Shown in pieces: positions 15,338 through 24,392 of a stretch of 64,000 nucleotides of DNA; positions within the stretch are counted from its first letter, which is position 1; each line of letters starts with the position of its first letter. The translations under genes and the position numbers were made by a program. The stretch is from Streptomyces malaysiensis subsp. samsunensis (GTDB lineage Bacteria; Actinomycetota; Actinomycetes; Streptomycetales; Streptomycetaceae): contig NZ_JANIIC010000021.1 of assembly GCF_024519315.1 (NCBI RefSeq), positions 1 through 64,000 of the forward strand, written 5' to 3'. Under the pieces are notes generated by a model. It ran no database searches, was not told the origin of the DNA, and saw nothing but the letters and a program-made list of their open reading frames with translations.

Positions 15338-16760
15338 TCAATGGCCGGAAGGCCGACCGCACATCGGCCGTCGACGCCTTGACGTACTGGTCCCCCGGTG
15401 GGCCGAGATCCGTGGGGCCGTACGTGGTGTACCTGAGCTTCTGGGGGCAGCTCGCGCCGTTGATCTCCACCGTGCGGTGGGCCACCGGCTTTCCGGTCCG
15501 CAGTTCGTAGACCTTCACCGGGATCTCGATCTTGTGGAACGTCACGTCCCTGGGGAAGTTAGGGGAGATCTTGCTCTCGTAGGGGCAGGTCCGGACGGGG
15601 GTGCCCTCCTTCTCCTCGTCCGCGCAGACCACCAGGACCGCCTTCTTGACGTCGGTGGTCCGCCAGCCGGACGGGAGCTTCCTCGTGTACGTGTCGTTGC
15701 CGTAGAACAGCGCGCGGTTGGTGCCCCTGCCGTATGGGGCGGCGCCGCTGTACTTCGCCGGCCGGGAGCAGTACGAGGGCTGGGTGTCGGTCGAGCCTTC
15801 CAGCAGGCTTCGGACGTGTCCCAGCTCGATGGTCAGCGTCGCCCGCCGGACCCCCTTGCGGGCCTTGGCCGCGAGGTCGTCGTGGGGGTACTGGTCGAGC
15901 AGCTGCCGGTAGCGGGTCCGTGCCCTCTTCCAGTCGTGGGCCGCCGTCAGGTCATCACCGCATCCGAGGAGCGCCGCGGGCGCGGTCCGCCGTACGGCGT
16001 CGGCGGACCGGTCCAGCGCGTCGTGGGTCGGCTCGCGGTGGCGGAGCCAGTCGGTGACGGTGACGGTGCGGCAGGGGTTCTTGGCGGGGAGGCCGTCGAG
16101 GAACCCGTCCAGCACCCGGCCGACCGTCTTCTCGTTGCCGGGTTTCGCGAGGACCGAGGCCAGGGTGTCGAAGCCCGTCTCCAGGGCCCGGGTGTCACCC
16201 GTCAGCCCGGAGGTCAGCAGGGTCCGGGCGGTCCGCAGCCGGTGACAGGCGTCGACGATCGCGTCACCGCGGGTGGTGAGCGGGGCGTCGGCCAGCCGGG
16301 TGCCGAACCACGCCTTGTCCTTGGCGCTCAACACCCGTGCGCAGTCACCGCGTTCACGGGCCTCGGCCATGCTCCGCCCGATCCCGGCGGCGTCGTACCG
16401 CAGCAGCCCCACGACCAGCAGCACCGGCACCGTGACACCGAGCGCCACCAGCCGCTGCCGGCGCAGCGTGACCCGACGCCTCCGTCCGCCCGCCAGGAAC
16501 CAGCCGTGTGCGATGACGGCCGCCCACCAGATCAGCACGGCGAACTCGCACCACGGCCGGGCCACCGCGAGCAGGACGGCGAGCAGGGCGACGGTGATCG
16601 CGCCGGCGGCGACGGCGAACCCGCGCCGCCCCAGCATCAGATAGCCGGCCCCGAGCAGAGAGGCGTTGCCGAGGGCGACGGCCACCGGATCGTGCGCCGC
16701 CCGGTCCCCCGGTGGCGCGGGCTCCGGCACGGCGTGCGCGGCGTGCGTCGGGTCTTCCAT
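15327..16760 (-). CDS. Membrane protein of unknown function, Streptomyces-type
   Basis: 477 residues. Residues ~28-125 include four hydrophobic segments (LLGAGYLMLGRRGFAVAAG, VALLAVLLAVA, FAVLIWWAAVIAHGWFLAGG, VALGVTVPVLLVVGLL), after which the protein is outside or in the cytosol as a soluble domain with helical repeat-like stretches (YRQLLDQYPHDDLAAKARKG resembles a tetratricopeptide segment) and several Cys (C325, PYESK and ASCPQ blocks). I do not recognise the family beyond this. It lies downstream of, and on the same strand as, the sugar transporter operon (gap 87 bases), so weak read-through is possible. Confidence 0.7.
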   Translation of the reverse strand: MEDPTHAAHAVPEPAPPGDRAAHDPVAVALGNASLLGAGYLMLGRRGFAVAAGAITVALLAVLLAVARPWCEFAVLIWWAAVIAHGWFLAGGRRRRVTLRRQRLVALGVTVPVLLVVGLLRYDAAGIGRSMAEARERGDCARVLSAKDKAWFGTRLADAPLTTRGDAIVDACHRLRTARTLLTSGLTGDTRALETGFDTLASVLAKPGNEKTVGRVLDGFLDGLPAKNPCRTVTVTDWLRHREPTHDALDRSADAVRRTAPAALLGCGDDLTAAHDWKRARTRYRQLLDQYPHDDLAAKARKGVRRATLTIELGHVRSLLEGSTDTQPSYCSRPAKYSGAAPYGRGTNRALFYGNDTYTRKLPSGWRTTDVKKAVLVVCADEEKEGTPVRTCPYESKISPNFPRDVTFHKIEIPVKVYELRTGKPVAHRTVEINGASCPQKLRYTTYGPTDLGPPGDQYVKASTADVRSAFRPLINR

Positions 16761-16847
16761 CCTGGTGTCTTCCCATCGCGGAACGGACGTGGGCCGACCC
16801 GTATGGTGCGCGCCGGCGCCCGGGACCGGTCCCGGGCGCCGGGCGGT

Positions 16848-18059
16848 CTAGGCCCGGCCGTGGGCCCGCTGTGCGCGGTGGGAGAGGGAGTCGATCACGA
16901 CGGCGAGCAGCAGCACCCCGCCGGTGATCATGAATTGCACGGCGGTCTGGATGTCCATCAGCGCCACACCCGAGGCGATCGACTGGATGACCAGCACACC
17001 CAGCAGGGCGGACCAGGTGCTGCCGCGGCCGCCGAAGAGGCTGGTGCCGCCGATGACGGCCGCGGCGATGGCGTTCATCAGCAGGTCGGTGGTGACCGAG
17101 GTCTGGCTGACCGAGTTGATCCGGGAGGCCAGGAACAGACCGCCGATGGCGGCCATCGTGCTCGACATCATGAACGCCGAGGTCCGCACCCAGGCCACAT
17201 TGATCCCGGCGCGGCGGGCCGCTTCGACCCCGCCGCCCAGCGCGAAGATCATCCGCCCGTAGGTCGTACGGCGCAGGACGTAGTCGAGGACGACCAGGAC
17301 GACCAGGAAGATCAGGAGGGCGAGCGGCAGGCCCTGGAACCGGTTGAGCACATACGCGGCGGCGAAGGCGATCACCGCGAGCGCCCCCGTGCGCAGAGCG
17401 ATCACGGCCGGGGGTCGGGTGGGCACTCCGGCGGCGCGGCGGCGCTTGACGCCCCGCCAGGCGGTCAGGAAGTACCCGGCCGTGCCGAGCGCCGCCAGTG
17501 CGTAGGCGGCGGCGACATCGGAGAAGTAGTAGTTGGTCAACTGGGCGACCAGGCCCTGATCGTTGAGGTTGATGGTGCCGTAGGTGCCCATGATGAAGAG
17601 CATCAGGCCGTACCACCCCAGCAGTCCGGCGAGGGTGACCACAAACGCGGGGACGCCGACCACGGCGGTGAAGAAGCCGTGGACGAAGCCGACCGCCGTA
17701 CCGCAGAGCACGCCCAGGACGATGGCGGGTGGCTCGGCCATGCCGAGGTTGACGTTCAACACGGCGTACAGGGCGGAGGCCAGACCGCTCACCGAGCCCA
17801 CCGACAGATCGATCTCGCCGACCAGCAGGACGAAGATCACGCCGAGCGCGAGCATGCCGGTGCCGACGATGTCCACGCTGAGGTTGGAGAGGTTGCGCGG
17901 GGAGAGGAAGTGCGGATTGAGGATCTGGAAGACGGCCCAGATCGCGAGCAGCCCGAGCACGACCGGGACGGAGCCGATCGTGCCGCCGCCCAGTCTGCGG
18001 CCGAACGTGTCGGCGAAGCGTACGGCCCCCCGTACCGTGGATCCACCGGGTACGCTCAC
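16848..18059 (-). CDS. Sugar ABC transporter permease (XylH/RbsC type)
   Basis: 403 residues with about ten membrane helices and the motifs of the carbohydrate-uptake-2 permeases: ILNPHFLSPRNLSNL, VFVLLVGEIDLSVGSVSGLA, FVVTLAGLLGWYGLML and AIAAAVIGGTSLFGGRGSTW. It works with the ATPase and binding protein encoded just upstream; its ATG overlaps the ATPase stop by 4 bases. The family imports pentoses or hexoses such as xylose or ribose. The exact sugar cannot be read from sequence. It is the last gene of the operon on the minus strand. Confidence 0.92.
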   Translation of the reverse strand: MSVPGGSTVRGAVRFADTFGRRLGGGTIGSVPVVLGLLAIWAVFQILNPHFLSPRNLSNLSVDIVGTGMLALGVIFVLLVGEIDLSVGSVSGLASALYAVLNVNLGMAEPPAIVLGVLCGTAVGFVHGFFTAVVGVPAFVVTLAGLLGWYGLMLFIMGTYGTINLNDQGLVAQLTNYYFSDVAAAYALAALGTAGYFLTAWRGVKRRRAAGVPTRPPAVIALRTGALAVIAFAAAYVLNRFQGLPLALLIFLVVLVVLDYVLRRTTYGRMIFALGGGVEAARRAGINVAWVRTSAFMMSSTMAAIGGLFLASRINSVSQTSVTTDLLMNAIAAAVIGGTSLFGGRGSTWSALLGVLVIQSIASGVALMDIQTAVQFMITGGVLLLAVVIDSLSHRAQRAHGRA

Positions 18060-18838
18060 AGCTCCCCTTCCCGCGCCACACGCCGCGTCACCGCGTTGTC
18101 GGAGGCGCCGGTGATGGAGGAGACGATCTGCTCCTGGGAGGTGGTGGTGACGTCGAAGAACCCGTTGTTACGGCCCAGGCGCAGCACCGCGACCCAGTCC
18201 GCGACGGCCTTGACATCGCCCAGGTTGTGACTGATCAGCAGCACCCCGAGCCCGCGCTCACGGAGCCGTTCCACCAGATCGAGTACCTGGGCGGTCTGTT
18301 CGATGCCCAGGGCGGCGGTGGGCTCGTCCAGCATCACCAGGCGCGGTTCGCCGAGCAGCGCCCGGGAGATGGCGACGGTCTGCCGCTGGCCTCCGGAGAG
18401 GGAGACGACGGGCCGGCGCACATCGGGGATGCGGATGGAGAGGGTCGCCAGCAGGGCCCGGGTGCGGCGCTCCATCTCCACCTCGTCCAGCACGCCGATC
18501 CGGCTGAGCTCGCGGCCGAGGAAGAGATTGCCGACGACATCGAGGTTGTCGCAGAGCGCGAGGTCCTGGTAGACGGTGGCGATCCCCAGGTGCTGGGCGT
18601 CGTGCGGGCGGCCGATATGGACGGGGTGGCCCCGCCATTCGACGGTGCCCGTGTCGGCCGGTTCGACGCCCGCGATCACCTTGACCAGAGTGGACTTTCC
18701 CGCGCCGTTGTCGCCCACCAGGGCGATGACCTCACCGGCGTGGATTTCCAGCTCGACGTCCGTGAGCGCCTGGACCGCGCCGAAGCGCTTGAAGACGCCA
18801 CTCAGCGCCAGCAGGGGCGGGGCCGACGGTTGGGCCAT
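18056..18838 (-). CDS. Sugar ABC transporter ATP-binding protein (single domain)
   Basis: 260 residues with Walker A GDNGAGKST at 42-50, signature LSGGQ at 147-151, Walker B VMLDEPT at 168-174 and the H-loop His at 204. Most sugar ATPases of the RbsA/XylG group are ~500 residues with two nucleotide-binding domains; this belongs to the half-size branch common in actinomycetes, so it should work as a homodimer with two permease copies. It sits between the lipoprotein and permease genes and overlaps the permease start. Confidence 0.93.
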   Translation of the reverse strand: MAQPSAPPLLALSGVFKRFGAVQALTDVELEIHAGEVIALVGDNGAGKSTLVKVIAGVEPADTGTVEWRGHPVHIGRPHDAQHLGIATVYQDLALCDNLDVVGNLFLGRELSRIGVLDEVEMERRTRALLATLSIRIPDVRRPVVSLSGGQRQTVAISRALLGEPRLVMLDEPTAALGIEQTAQVLDLVERLRERGLGVLLISHNLGDVKAVADWVAVLRLGRNNGFFDVTTTSQEQIVSSITGASDNAVTRRVAREGEL

Positions 18839-18882
18839 CCGCTCCTCCCTTCATTCCGTCATGCGATTCGTTCCGCGTCGTG

Positions 18883-20103
18883 CTACGACCCGCCCGGGCC
18901 GATGAGCCCGGCCCTGCGGCAGTCATCCGCATACTTCTCGGTGCATATCTGATCGACGCGATACAGACGGTCCTTGATGACGGTGCTCTTTATGTTGTGC
19001 ACGGTCACGGCCACCGGCCTGAGCAGCACCGTGGGTATGCCACGGACGGTCTCGTTGTCGACCCGCCGCGTCGCGATCCCGTTGAGCGACTTGCCCTGCC
19101 CCAGCGCGACGGCCATCTCCGCGGCGGTGTACGCCTCGGGCTTGAACGGCTTGTAGACGGTCATGTACTGCTCGCCCGAGAGGATCCGCTGGATGCCCGC
19201 GGCCTCGGCGTCCTGGCCGGTGGCCGGGGGGAGCGGCCGGATCCGGGCCGTCTTCATGGCGGTGATGGCGCCCGCGGCCAGGCCGTCGTTGGCGGCGAGG
19301 ACGCCGTCGATGCCGTGGGGACCGAGGGCGGCGATGGCGGCGGTCATGTTGCGGTTGGCGTTCTCCGGCCGCCAGCCGACGGTCTCGTAGGACTTGGCGA
19401 TCTTGACCTTGCCGCGGAGGACGGACCGCGCGCCCCGTTCGAACCAGCGCGCGTTGGGGTCGGTCGACGAGCCGTTCATCATGACGATCCGGCGGTCCTC
19501 GGCGTGCGGGCCCAGCGCCTTCAGCAGCGCCTTGCCCTGGAGCCTGCCGACCTCCGCGCCGTCGAAGGAGACATAGCCGGAGATGGGCCCCTGGGCGAGG
19601 CGGTCGTAGGCGACGACGGGGACGTTGGCGCGGCGGGCCTGGATCACGGAGTGGCGGACGGCCTTGGTGTCCACCGCGTCCAGAATGAGCACATCGACCC
19701 CGTTCGTGATCATCGCTTCGATCTGGTAGCGCTGGGCGGCCGGATCGTGCTGGGCGCTGGCGTAGTTCACTGTGCAGCGCGGGCACAGCTCCTTGACCCG
19801 CTTCTGGATCAGGGGCTTGTCGAACCGCTCGAAACGCACTATCTCGTTCTCCGGGAGCAGCAGGCCGATCCGCAGGGCCGCGCGATGGGTCCCGACCGCG
19901 CCGACCCTCTCGCCGACCTGGGCGGCCTTGCCGCAGGCGGCGAGGGACACGGCCAGCCCAAGACCCGCCGCGACGGCGACGGCCGCACGGAGGCGATCGC
20001 GCGTCAGGGAGCGCGTGCGGGAGCGCGGGCGCGCGGGCGTATCGGCGGACGTACGAGGGTGCGTACGGGAATGTGTCCGGAGGTGCGTCCACGAACGGCT
20101 CAT
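18883..20103 (-). CDS. Sugar-binding lipoprotein of the ABC transporter
   Basis: 406 residues. The N-terminus is unusually long (about 40 residues, with repeated THxRT words, Arg-rich) before the hydrophobic core and lipobox LAAC at 54-57, so Cys57 should be lipid-modified. The rest is a periplasmic-binding-protein-like domain: LRIGLLLPENEIVRF, ITNGVDVLILDAVD, VVAYDRLAQGPISGYVSFDG, GVLAANDGLAAGAITAM and PATGQDAEAAGIQRI. AGGAGG lies before the chosen ATG. That ATG overlaps the stop of the SpoIIE phosphatase gene (ATGA), so the regulator and transporter are co-translated. Confidence 0.9.
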   Translation of the reverse strand: MSRSWTHLRTHSRTHPRTSADTPARPRSRTRSLTRDRLRAAVAVAAGLGLAVSLAACGKAAQVGERVGAVGTHRAALRIGLLLPENEIVRFERFDKPLIQKRVKELCPRCTVNYASAQHDPAAQRYQIEAMITNGVDVLILDAVDTKAVRHSVIQARRANVPVVAYDRLAQGPISGYVSFDGAEVGRLQGKALLKALGPHAEDRRIVMMNGSSTDPNARWFERGARSVLRGKVKIAKSYETVGWRPENANRNMTAAIAALGPHGIDGVLAANDGLAAGAITAMKTARIRPLPPATGQDAEAAGIQRILSGEQYMTVYKPFKPEAYTAAEMAVALGQGKSLNGIATRRVDNETVRGIPTVLLRPVAVTVHNIKSTVIKDRLYRVDQICTEKYADDCRRAGLIGPGGS

Positions 20104-22601
20104 CGACTCGTCCTCCTGTCTCTGGTCCGCGTGGCCCCCTCCGTCCGCCGTTCCTCCCACGGGGACGACAGCGAGATCTCACCCCACACCTGCTTGCCCC
20201 CGCTCAGCGGCACCGAGCCCCAGGTCTGCGACATCGCCTCGATGAGCAGCAGCCCCCGGCCGCCGGTGGCCTCCCAGTCCACGGCGGCCGGTTTGACGGG
20301 GGTGCGGGGCGACATGTCGTTCACCGCGATCCGCAGCCGGTCCGCGGTCAGCGTCAGACTCAGCCGCACCTCGCCCCGGGTGTGCACCAGGGCGTTGGTG
20401 ACCAGCTCGGAGGTGACCAGCAGGGCCACGTCCAGATCGTCCTCCACACCCCAGTTGCGCAGGGTGCGCGCGGTGAAGCGGCGGGCGTGCATCACGGCGT
20501 CGGGCAGCCGCCACACCGTCCAGCTCGCCCGGGTGGGCCGCACCCGCATCCCGTCGTAGCGCAGCAACAGCAGCGCGACATCGTCCTCGCGGCGGCTGTC
20601 CCCGCCGAGCAGTTCGTCCGCCACCCCTCCGGGGTCGGCCGGGTCGGCGCGGGCGAGCGCCTGGCGCGCCCGGCGCACCCCGTCGTCCAGGTCGAGCCGG
20701 GCGGACTCGACCAAGCCGTCCGTGAACAGGGCGAGCAGGGTGCCGGAGGACAGCCCGGCGGCGGTCATCGGGAACTCGGCGTCCGCGACCACGCCCAGCG
20801 GCGGGCCGCCCTCGACGTCGAGCTCCTGGGTGGTGCCGTCCGGGAGGCGCAGCAGCGGCTGCATGTGTCCGGCCCGGACGAACCACGCCTCGCCCTCCTC
20901 CATGTCGAGGTCGGCGTAGCAGCAGGTCGCGAAGAGATCGGTCTCCATGCCGACGAGGAGGCGGTTGGCGTGCGCCACGGCCACATCGGGCGGATGGCCC
21001 TCCACGGCGTAGGCCCGGATGGCGGTGCGCATCTGGCCCATGATCGTGGCGGCCGCGGCGCTGTGGCCCTGCACATCGCCGATGACCAGCGCCACATGGC
21101 CGTCGGGCAGCGGGATCACGTCGTACCAGTCGCCGCCCACCTCCAAGCCCATCGTCGCGGGCAGATAGCGGGTGACGGCCACCCCTCCGGGCAGCTCCGG
21201 CAGCTTCCGGGGCAGCAGGCTGCGCTGGAGCATGGTGGCCAGTTCGTGCTCGGCGTCCAAGGAATGGGCGCGCACCAGGGCCTGCCCCACCAGACCGGCG
21301 GTCGCGGTCAGCAGCGAGCGCTCCTCCGGGCCGAACTCATGCCGCCGCTCCCATCCGATCAGGCACACCCCGACGATCCGGCCGTCCGCCGGGAGCGGGA
21401 GGACGGCGAGGCCGCCGGGGCCGATACCGGCGAGCCCGGGTTCGAGGTCGGCGCCTTCGGGCCAGATGCTGACCTGCCCCTCCCGCAGCGCCTCCGCCAG
21501 CGTGGGCAGGGCGTGGCTGGGCGGCTCGGGCCATTCGGACCGCCAGGCGGCCCGCCACACCTCGGGCCAGGCGGTGGGTTCGGCGGGGGCGAGGACGCCG
21601 ACCACGAGCTGATCGGCCTGGGCCTCGGCGACCGCGACCCGGCCCGCCCCGAGCGGATCGCGCAGCGCGCCGACCACGGCCCGGCCCACGTCCCGGACGG
21701 TGGTGGCCCCGGCCAGGGCGGTGGACAACCGCTGCACCAGGGACACCTCGTCGGCGCTCGGCCGCAGATACGAGGTCTCCGCGACCACGCCGAGCATCCG
21801 CCGGGGTCTGCCGTCCGCCCCCGTCTCGATCCGGGCGCGCAGGCCCAGCCAGCGCAGCTCGCCGTTGGGCCGACGGATCCGGAACTCCTGCTGCGCGGTG
21901 CCGGAGGTCAGCAGGTCGGGTTCCAGGACCGTCATCAGGGCGGGCACATCGTCCGGGACGGTGACCGACAGCAGGGTCTCCACCCGTCCGTCGAAGTCCT
22001 CCGCGGCGATGCCGAAGAGTTCGAGCACCTGGGTGTCGGCGGTCATCCGCCCGCTGTCGAGGAGCAGGACGAACGAGCCGACCCGCAGCCGGTCCAGGGT
22101 CGGACCGGGCAGTTCGGGCCGCGGCCGGGTGAGCGCCTGCGGACCGGCCGCCTCGACCCCGGCGGCCACATGGTGGGCGTAGAGCTCGATGAAGCCACGG
22201 CGGTCGGCGTCGATACCGCCGGGCGCGTCGTCCACGACCACCAGACACCCCAGCCCCTTGCCGTCCCCGCCGAGCGGCAGCGCCCCCAGCGAGACACCGG
22301 GCGTGGTGGGGGGTTCGGGCGTGGTGGGGCCGGCCGGACCGTAGGCGGCGAGTTCGGTGGGGGTCAGCCACAGGGGGCGTCCGGCGCGGAAGGCATCGGC
22401 GACGGGCGAGCGCCCGGACACGGGGTAGTGGGCCGGCAGCGCGTACGACCGCCCGGCGCTGCGCACCGTCTCGGCCAACCGCAGCTCGGCACCTTCCGCG
22501 TCCAGCACATAGACAGCCACCAACGCGGTCCCCGTGAACGCCAGAACATGCCCGGTCACAGCACGCCTGCACCGCCTCCGTGCGTGAACCGCCGGTCTCA
22601 T
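20100..22601 (-). CDS. GAF-PAS-GAF-SpoIIE phosphatase-HATPase regulator
   Basis: 833 residues with five regions in order: a GAF-like sensor (~20-150), a PAS domain (~165-275, QQEFRIRRPNGELRWLGLRA), a second GAF (~285-445), a SpoIIE phosphatase (~465-680: PATMGLEVGGDWYDVIPLPD, VALVIGDVQGHSAAAA, LFTDGLVESA, REDDVALLLLRY) and a C-terminal GHKL ATPase (~705-815: LLVTSELVTNALVH, WEATGGRGLLLIEAM). Proteins like this integrate an environmental signal and act on partner-switching sigma regulators. The start is uncertain: the ATG has a weak ribosome site, and a GTG 14 codons later (VTGHVLAFTG) is possible. It is the first gene of the sugar ABC operon, coupled by ATGA. Confidence 0.92.
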   Translation of the reverse strand: MRPAVHARRRCRRAVTGHVLAFTGTALVAVYVLDAEGAELRLAETVRSAGRSYALPAHYPVSGRSPVADAFRAGRPLWLTPTELAAYGPAGPTTPEPPTTPGVSLGALPLGGDGKGLGCLVVVDDAPGGIDADRRGFIELYAHHVAAGVEAAGPQALTRPRPELPGPTLDRLRVGSFVLLLDSGRMTADTQVLELFGIAAEDFDGRVETLLSVTVPDDVPALMTVLEPDLLTSGTAQQEFRIRRPNGELRWLGLRARIETGADGRPRRMLGVVAETSYLRPSADEVSLVQRLSTALAGATTVRDVGRAVVGALRDPLGAGRVAVAEAQADQLVVGVLAPAEPTAWPEVWRAAWRSEWPEPPSHALPTLAEALREGQVSIWPEGADLEPGLAGIGPGGLAVLPLPADGRIVGVCLIGWERRHEFGPEERSLLTATAGLVGQALVRAHSLDAEHELATMLQRSLLPRKLPELPGGVAVTRYLPATMGLEVGGDWYDVIPLPDGHVALVIGDVQGHSAAAATIMGQMRTAIRAYAVEGHPPDVAVAHANRLLVGMETDLFATCCYADLDMEEGEAWFVRAGHMQPLLRLPDGTTQELDVEGGPPLGVVADAEFPMTAAGLSSGTLLALFTDGLVESARLDLDDGVRRARQALARADPADPGGVADELLGGDSRREDDVALLLLRYDGMRVRPTRASWTVWRLPDAVMHARRFTARTLRNWGVEDDLDVALLVTSELVTNALVHTRGEVRLSLTLTADRLRIAVNDMSPRTPVKPAAVDWEATGGRGLLLIEAMSQTWGSVPLSGGKQVWGEISLSSPWEERRTEGATRTRDRRTSR

Positions 22602-22862
22602 GGGCGTACCCGGGCCATTGAATCGGCCTCCGCGCGGCGACCGGACACGACCACCGGCGGGGCCTTCGCTGCCGCGCCCCCTCGAAAGGGATGGCGCCTC
22701 TCCTCAAAGCATGGCACAGCGGGCCGAACCCGGCCATCTCCCTCGCGGGGCGGGCGCGGCTGTATGCGGGCCGGATGAGGGCCGGATGAGGGGATGGGCG
22801 GGGGGCCGGGTGTGGGCCGGGCAGGCTCGACGCGGTCGGCGGTGCACGGGAGACTGAGCCCC

Positions 22863-23465
22863 ATGGTGCGACTGCGGGCGGTCTCGACGGACGACTGGCC
22901 CCTGTGGCGGGACGCCCGCCTGGCCGCGCTGACCGAGGCGCCGCACGCCTTCAAGGCCCGGCTCGCCGACTGGCACCGCGGTGGCGAGGAGCGGTGGCGC
23001 GCCCGGCTGGAGCTGCCGGGCGCCTACCACGTCGTCGCCCTGCTGGACGGCCGGGCCGTCGGGATGGCGGGCGGCATGCCCGGGGACGGCGGGAGGCCGC
23101 CGGAGCTGAGGTCCGTCTGGGTCAGCCCCGAGGCGCGCGGCCACGGCGTCGGCGCCCTGCTGATCGGGGCGGTCGAGACCTGGGCCCTGCGGTCGGGCGC
23201 CACGGCGCTGCGGCTCGCGGTGCTCCCGGACAACGCGCCGGCGATCGCCCTCTACGAGCGGCATGGCTTCGTCGCCACCCGGGAGCCGGGTCCGGTGGCC
23301 GGGGTGTGCGTGCCCGTCCCGGCCCCCGGGACGATTGGCCACAACAGGGCCCTCCGTCGGCCCTCACCGTCGGCCCCCGTCGCCGGGGGCCCCGCCGTCG
23401 CGCCTGCGTCGGCGGACGGCTCGACCAGGGAGCTGGTCATGGAGAAGGCGCTCCGGCGGAGTTGA
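22863..23465 (+). CDS. GNAT-family N-acetyltransferase
   Basis: 200 residues with acetyl-CoA-binding features: RLRAVSTDDWPLWRDARLAAL start, ELRSVWVSPEARGHGVGALL (motif A with the RGxGxG-type loop), and LAVLPDNAPAIALYERHGFV (motif B). The normal end (STRELVMEKAL) is separated from the GNAT core by about 40 low-complexity Pro/Ala/Arg-rich residues, an apparent insertion. The substrate is unknown. The start ATG is placed where the fold begins. It is convergent with the TetR gene, 11 bases apart. Confidence 0.85.
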   Translation: MVRLRAVSTDDWPLWRDARLAALTEAPHAFKARLADWHRGGEERWRARLELPGAYHVVALLDGRAVGMAGGMPGDGGRPPELRSVWVSPEARGHGVGALLIGAVETWALRSGATALRLAVLPDNAPAIALYERHGFVATREPGPVAGVCVPVPAPGTIGHNRALRRPSPSAPVAGGPAVAPASADGSTRELVMEKALRRS

Positions 23466-23476
23466 GCCCCGCCGCC

Positions 23477-24262
23477 TCAGTCCCCGGGGTCCACCCGGGA
23501 CTTCGCCTCGGACGGCTCGGACGCCACCGCGGGGTCCTCCGGGAAATCCGCCGGGGACGAGGAGAGCAGCTCCGGCAGCGGGGTGTGCCGCGCCCCGGCG
23601 AGGAGGACGTCGAAGCCCCAGGCCAGCCGGTCCTGGGGAGAGCCGGACAGCAGCCGTGGGCCGAGTGCGGCGATATGCGGATGGGTCCGCGGTGAGACGT
23701 CCCGCACCACCGAGGCGAGCGCCCGCCAGTCGTCCTCGCTCTGGGGGGTGTCGCCGGGGGTCCGGTGGGCGTGCTCGGCGGCGGTCGCGGTGGCGAACTG
23801 GAGCAGCAGGTCGATCAGCCACGCGGCCCGGTCGGGCTCGATGCCGCCCTCGTCCAGCAGGGCGAGCAGCGCCTCCACCAGGTTCAGATAGTGCTTCCCG
23901 AAGAGGCGGGCCACCAGGGCGGACTGCGCGAGACCGGGGTACTCGAACAGCACCGAAGTGTACGAGGTGAGGATCCGCACCAGCCGGTCGTGCCAGTCCC
24001 CGGCCGCCCTCGCCGGGCTCAGGTCGACCTCGCCGAGGAGTTCGTCCAGGACCGCCGCGTGCAGCTCGGCCATGTTGCGCACGTACACGTAGAGCGAGGC
24101 CGGCCCGGTGTCCAGCTCCTTGGCCAGGCGGCGCATCGTGACCCGCTCCAGGCCCTCGGCGCGGATGAGTTCGACCGTGGTGGCGATGATGCCTTCGCGG
24201 GTCAGGGCCGGTTTCGCCGGACGTTCCCGGCGGCTCCGCGGGGCGGTGGGGTGCGCTGTCAT
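23477..24262 (-). CDS. TetR-family regulator with C-terminal TetR_C domain
   Basis: 261 residues: helix-turn-helix at ~28-75 (LTREGIIATTVELIRAEGLE, then VTMRRLAKELDTGPASLYVY) and a ligand domain rich in helices. The first helices resemble the TetR class that controls a divergent flavin monooxygenase. It is divergent from the TetX-like monooxygenase, and three near-identical palindromes lie in between, which strongly suggests autoregulation and control of the monooxygenase-hydrolase pair. The ATG is chosen because upstream in-frame codons merely translate the operator repeats. The inducer is unknown, possibly the monooxygenase substrate. Confidence 0.93.
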   Translation of the reverse strand: MTAHPTAPRSRRERPAKPALTREGIIATTVELIRAEGLERVTMRRLAKELDTGPASLYVYVRNMAELHAAVLDELLGEVDLSPARAAGDWHDRLVRILTSYTSVLFEYPGLAQSALVARLFGKHYLNLVEALLALLDEGGIEPDRAAWLIDLLLQFATATAAEHAHRTPGDTPQSEDDWRALASVVRDVSPRTHPHIAALGPRLLSGSPQDRLAWGFDVLLAGARHTPLPELLSSSPADFPEDPAVASEPSEAKSRVDPGD

Positions 24263-24281
24263 GGCGCCATCGTACCCATTG

Positions 24282-24325
24282 GCGAACGCGTTCGTGACGA
24301 ACGCGTTTGCCGCGAACGCGTTCGT
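24282..24325. promoter_or_regulatory. Triple palindromic operator, probably for TetR
   Basis: Three copies of a 14-base palindrome, GCGAACGCGTTCGT, ACGAACGCGTTTGC and GCGAACGCGTTCGT, start at 24282, 24297 and 24312, so their centres are exactly 15 bp apart. All share the core GAACGCGTT. They lie between the divergent TetR gene (ATG at 24262) and the monooxygenase gene (ATG at 24393), the expected place for autoregulatory TetR sites. Spacing of 15 bp places successive sites about 1.4 helical turns apart. Confidence 0.85.
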
Positions 24326-24392
24326 CGCCCTACGCTCATGCCATCCGCCGCGTACCGGCGCCGAGCCGGGGCCGAGCCAGGGAGGCATCTCC

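Noticed and set aside
15477..18230. 917-codon plus-strand frame opposite the membrane protein and sugar permease
   Set aside because: Shadow of two minus-strand genes with membrane helices and transporter motifs; its own sequence is Gly/Gln/Asp/His-rich without domains.
20073..22778. 901-codon plus-strand frame opposite the SpoIIE phosphatase
   Set aside because: Antisense shadow; the minus frame holds PAS, GAF, SpoIIE and HATPase motifs.
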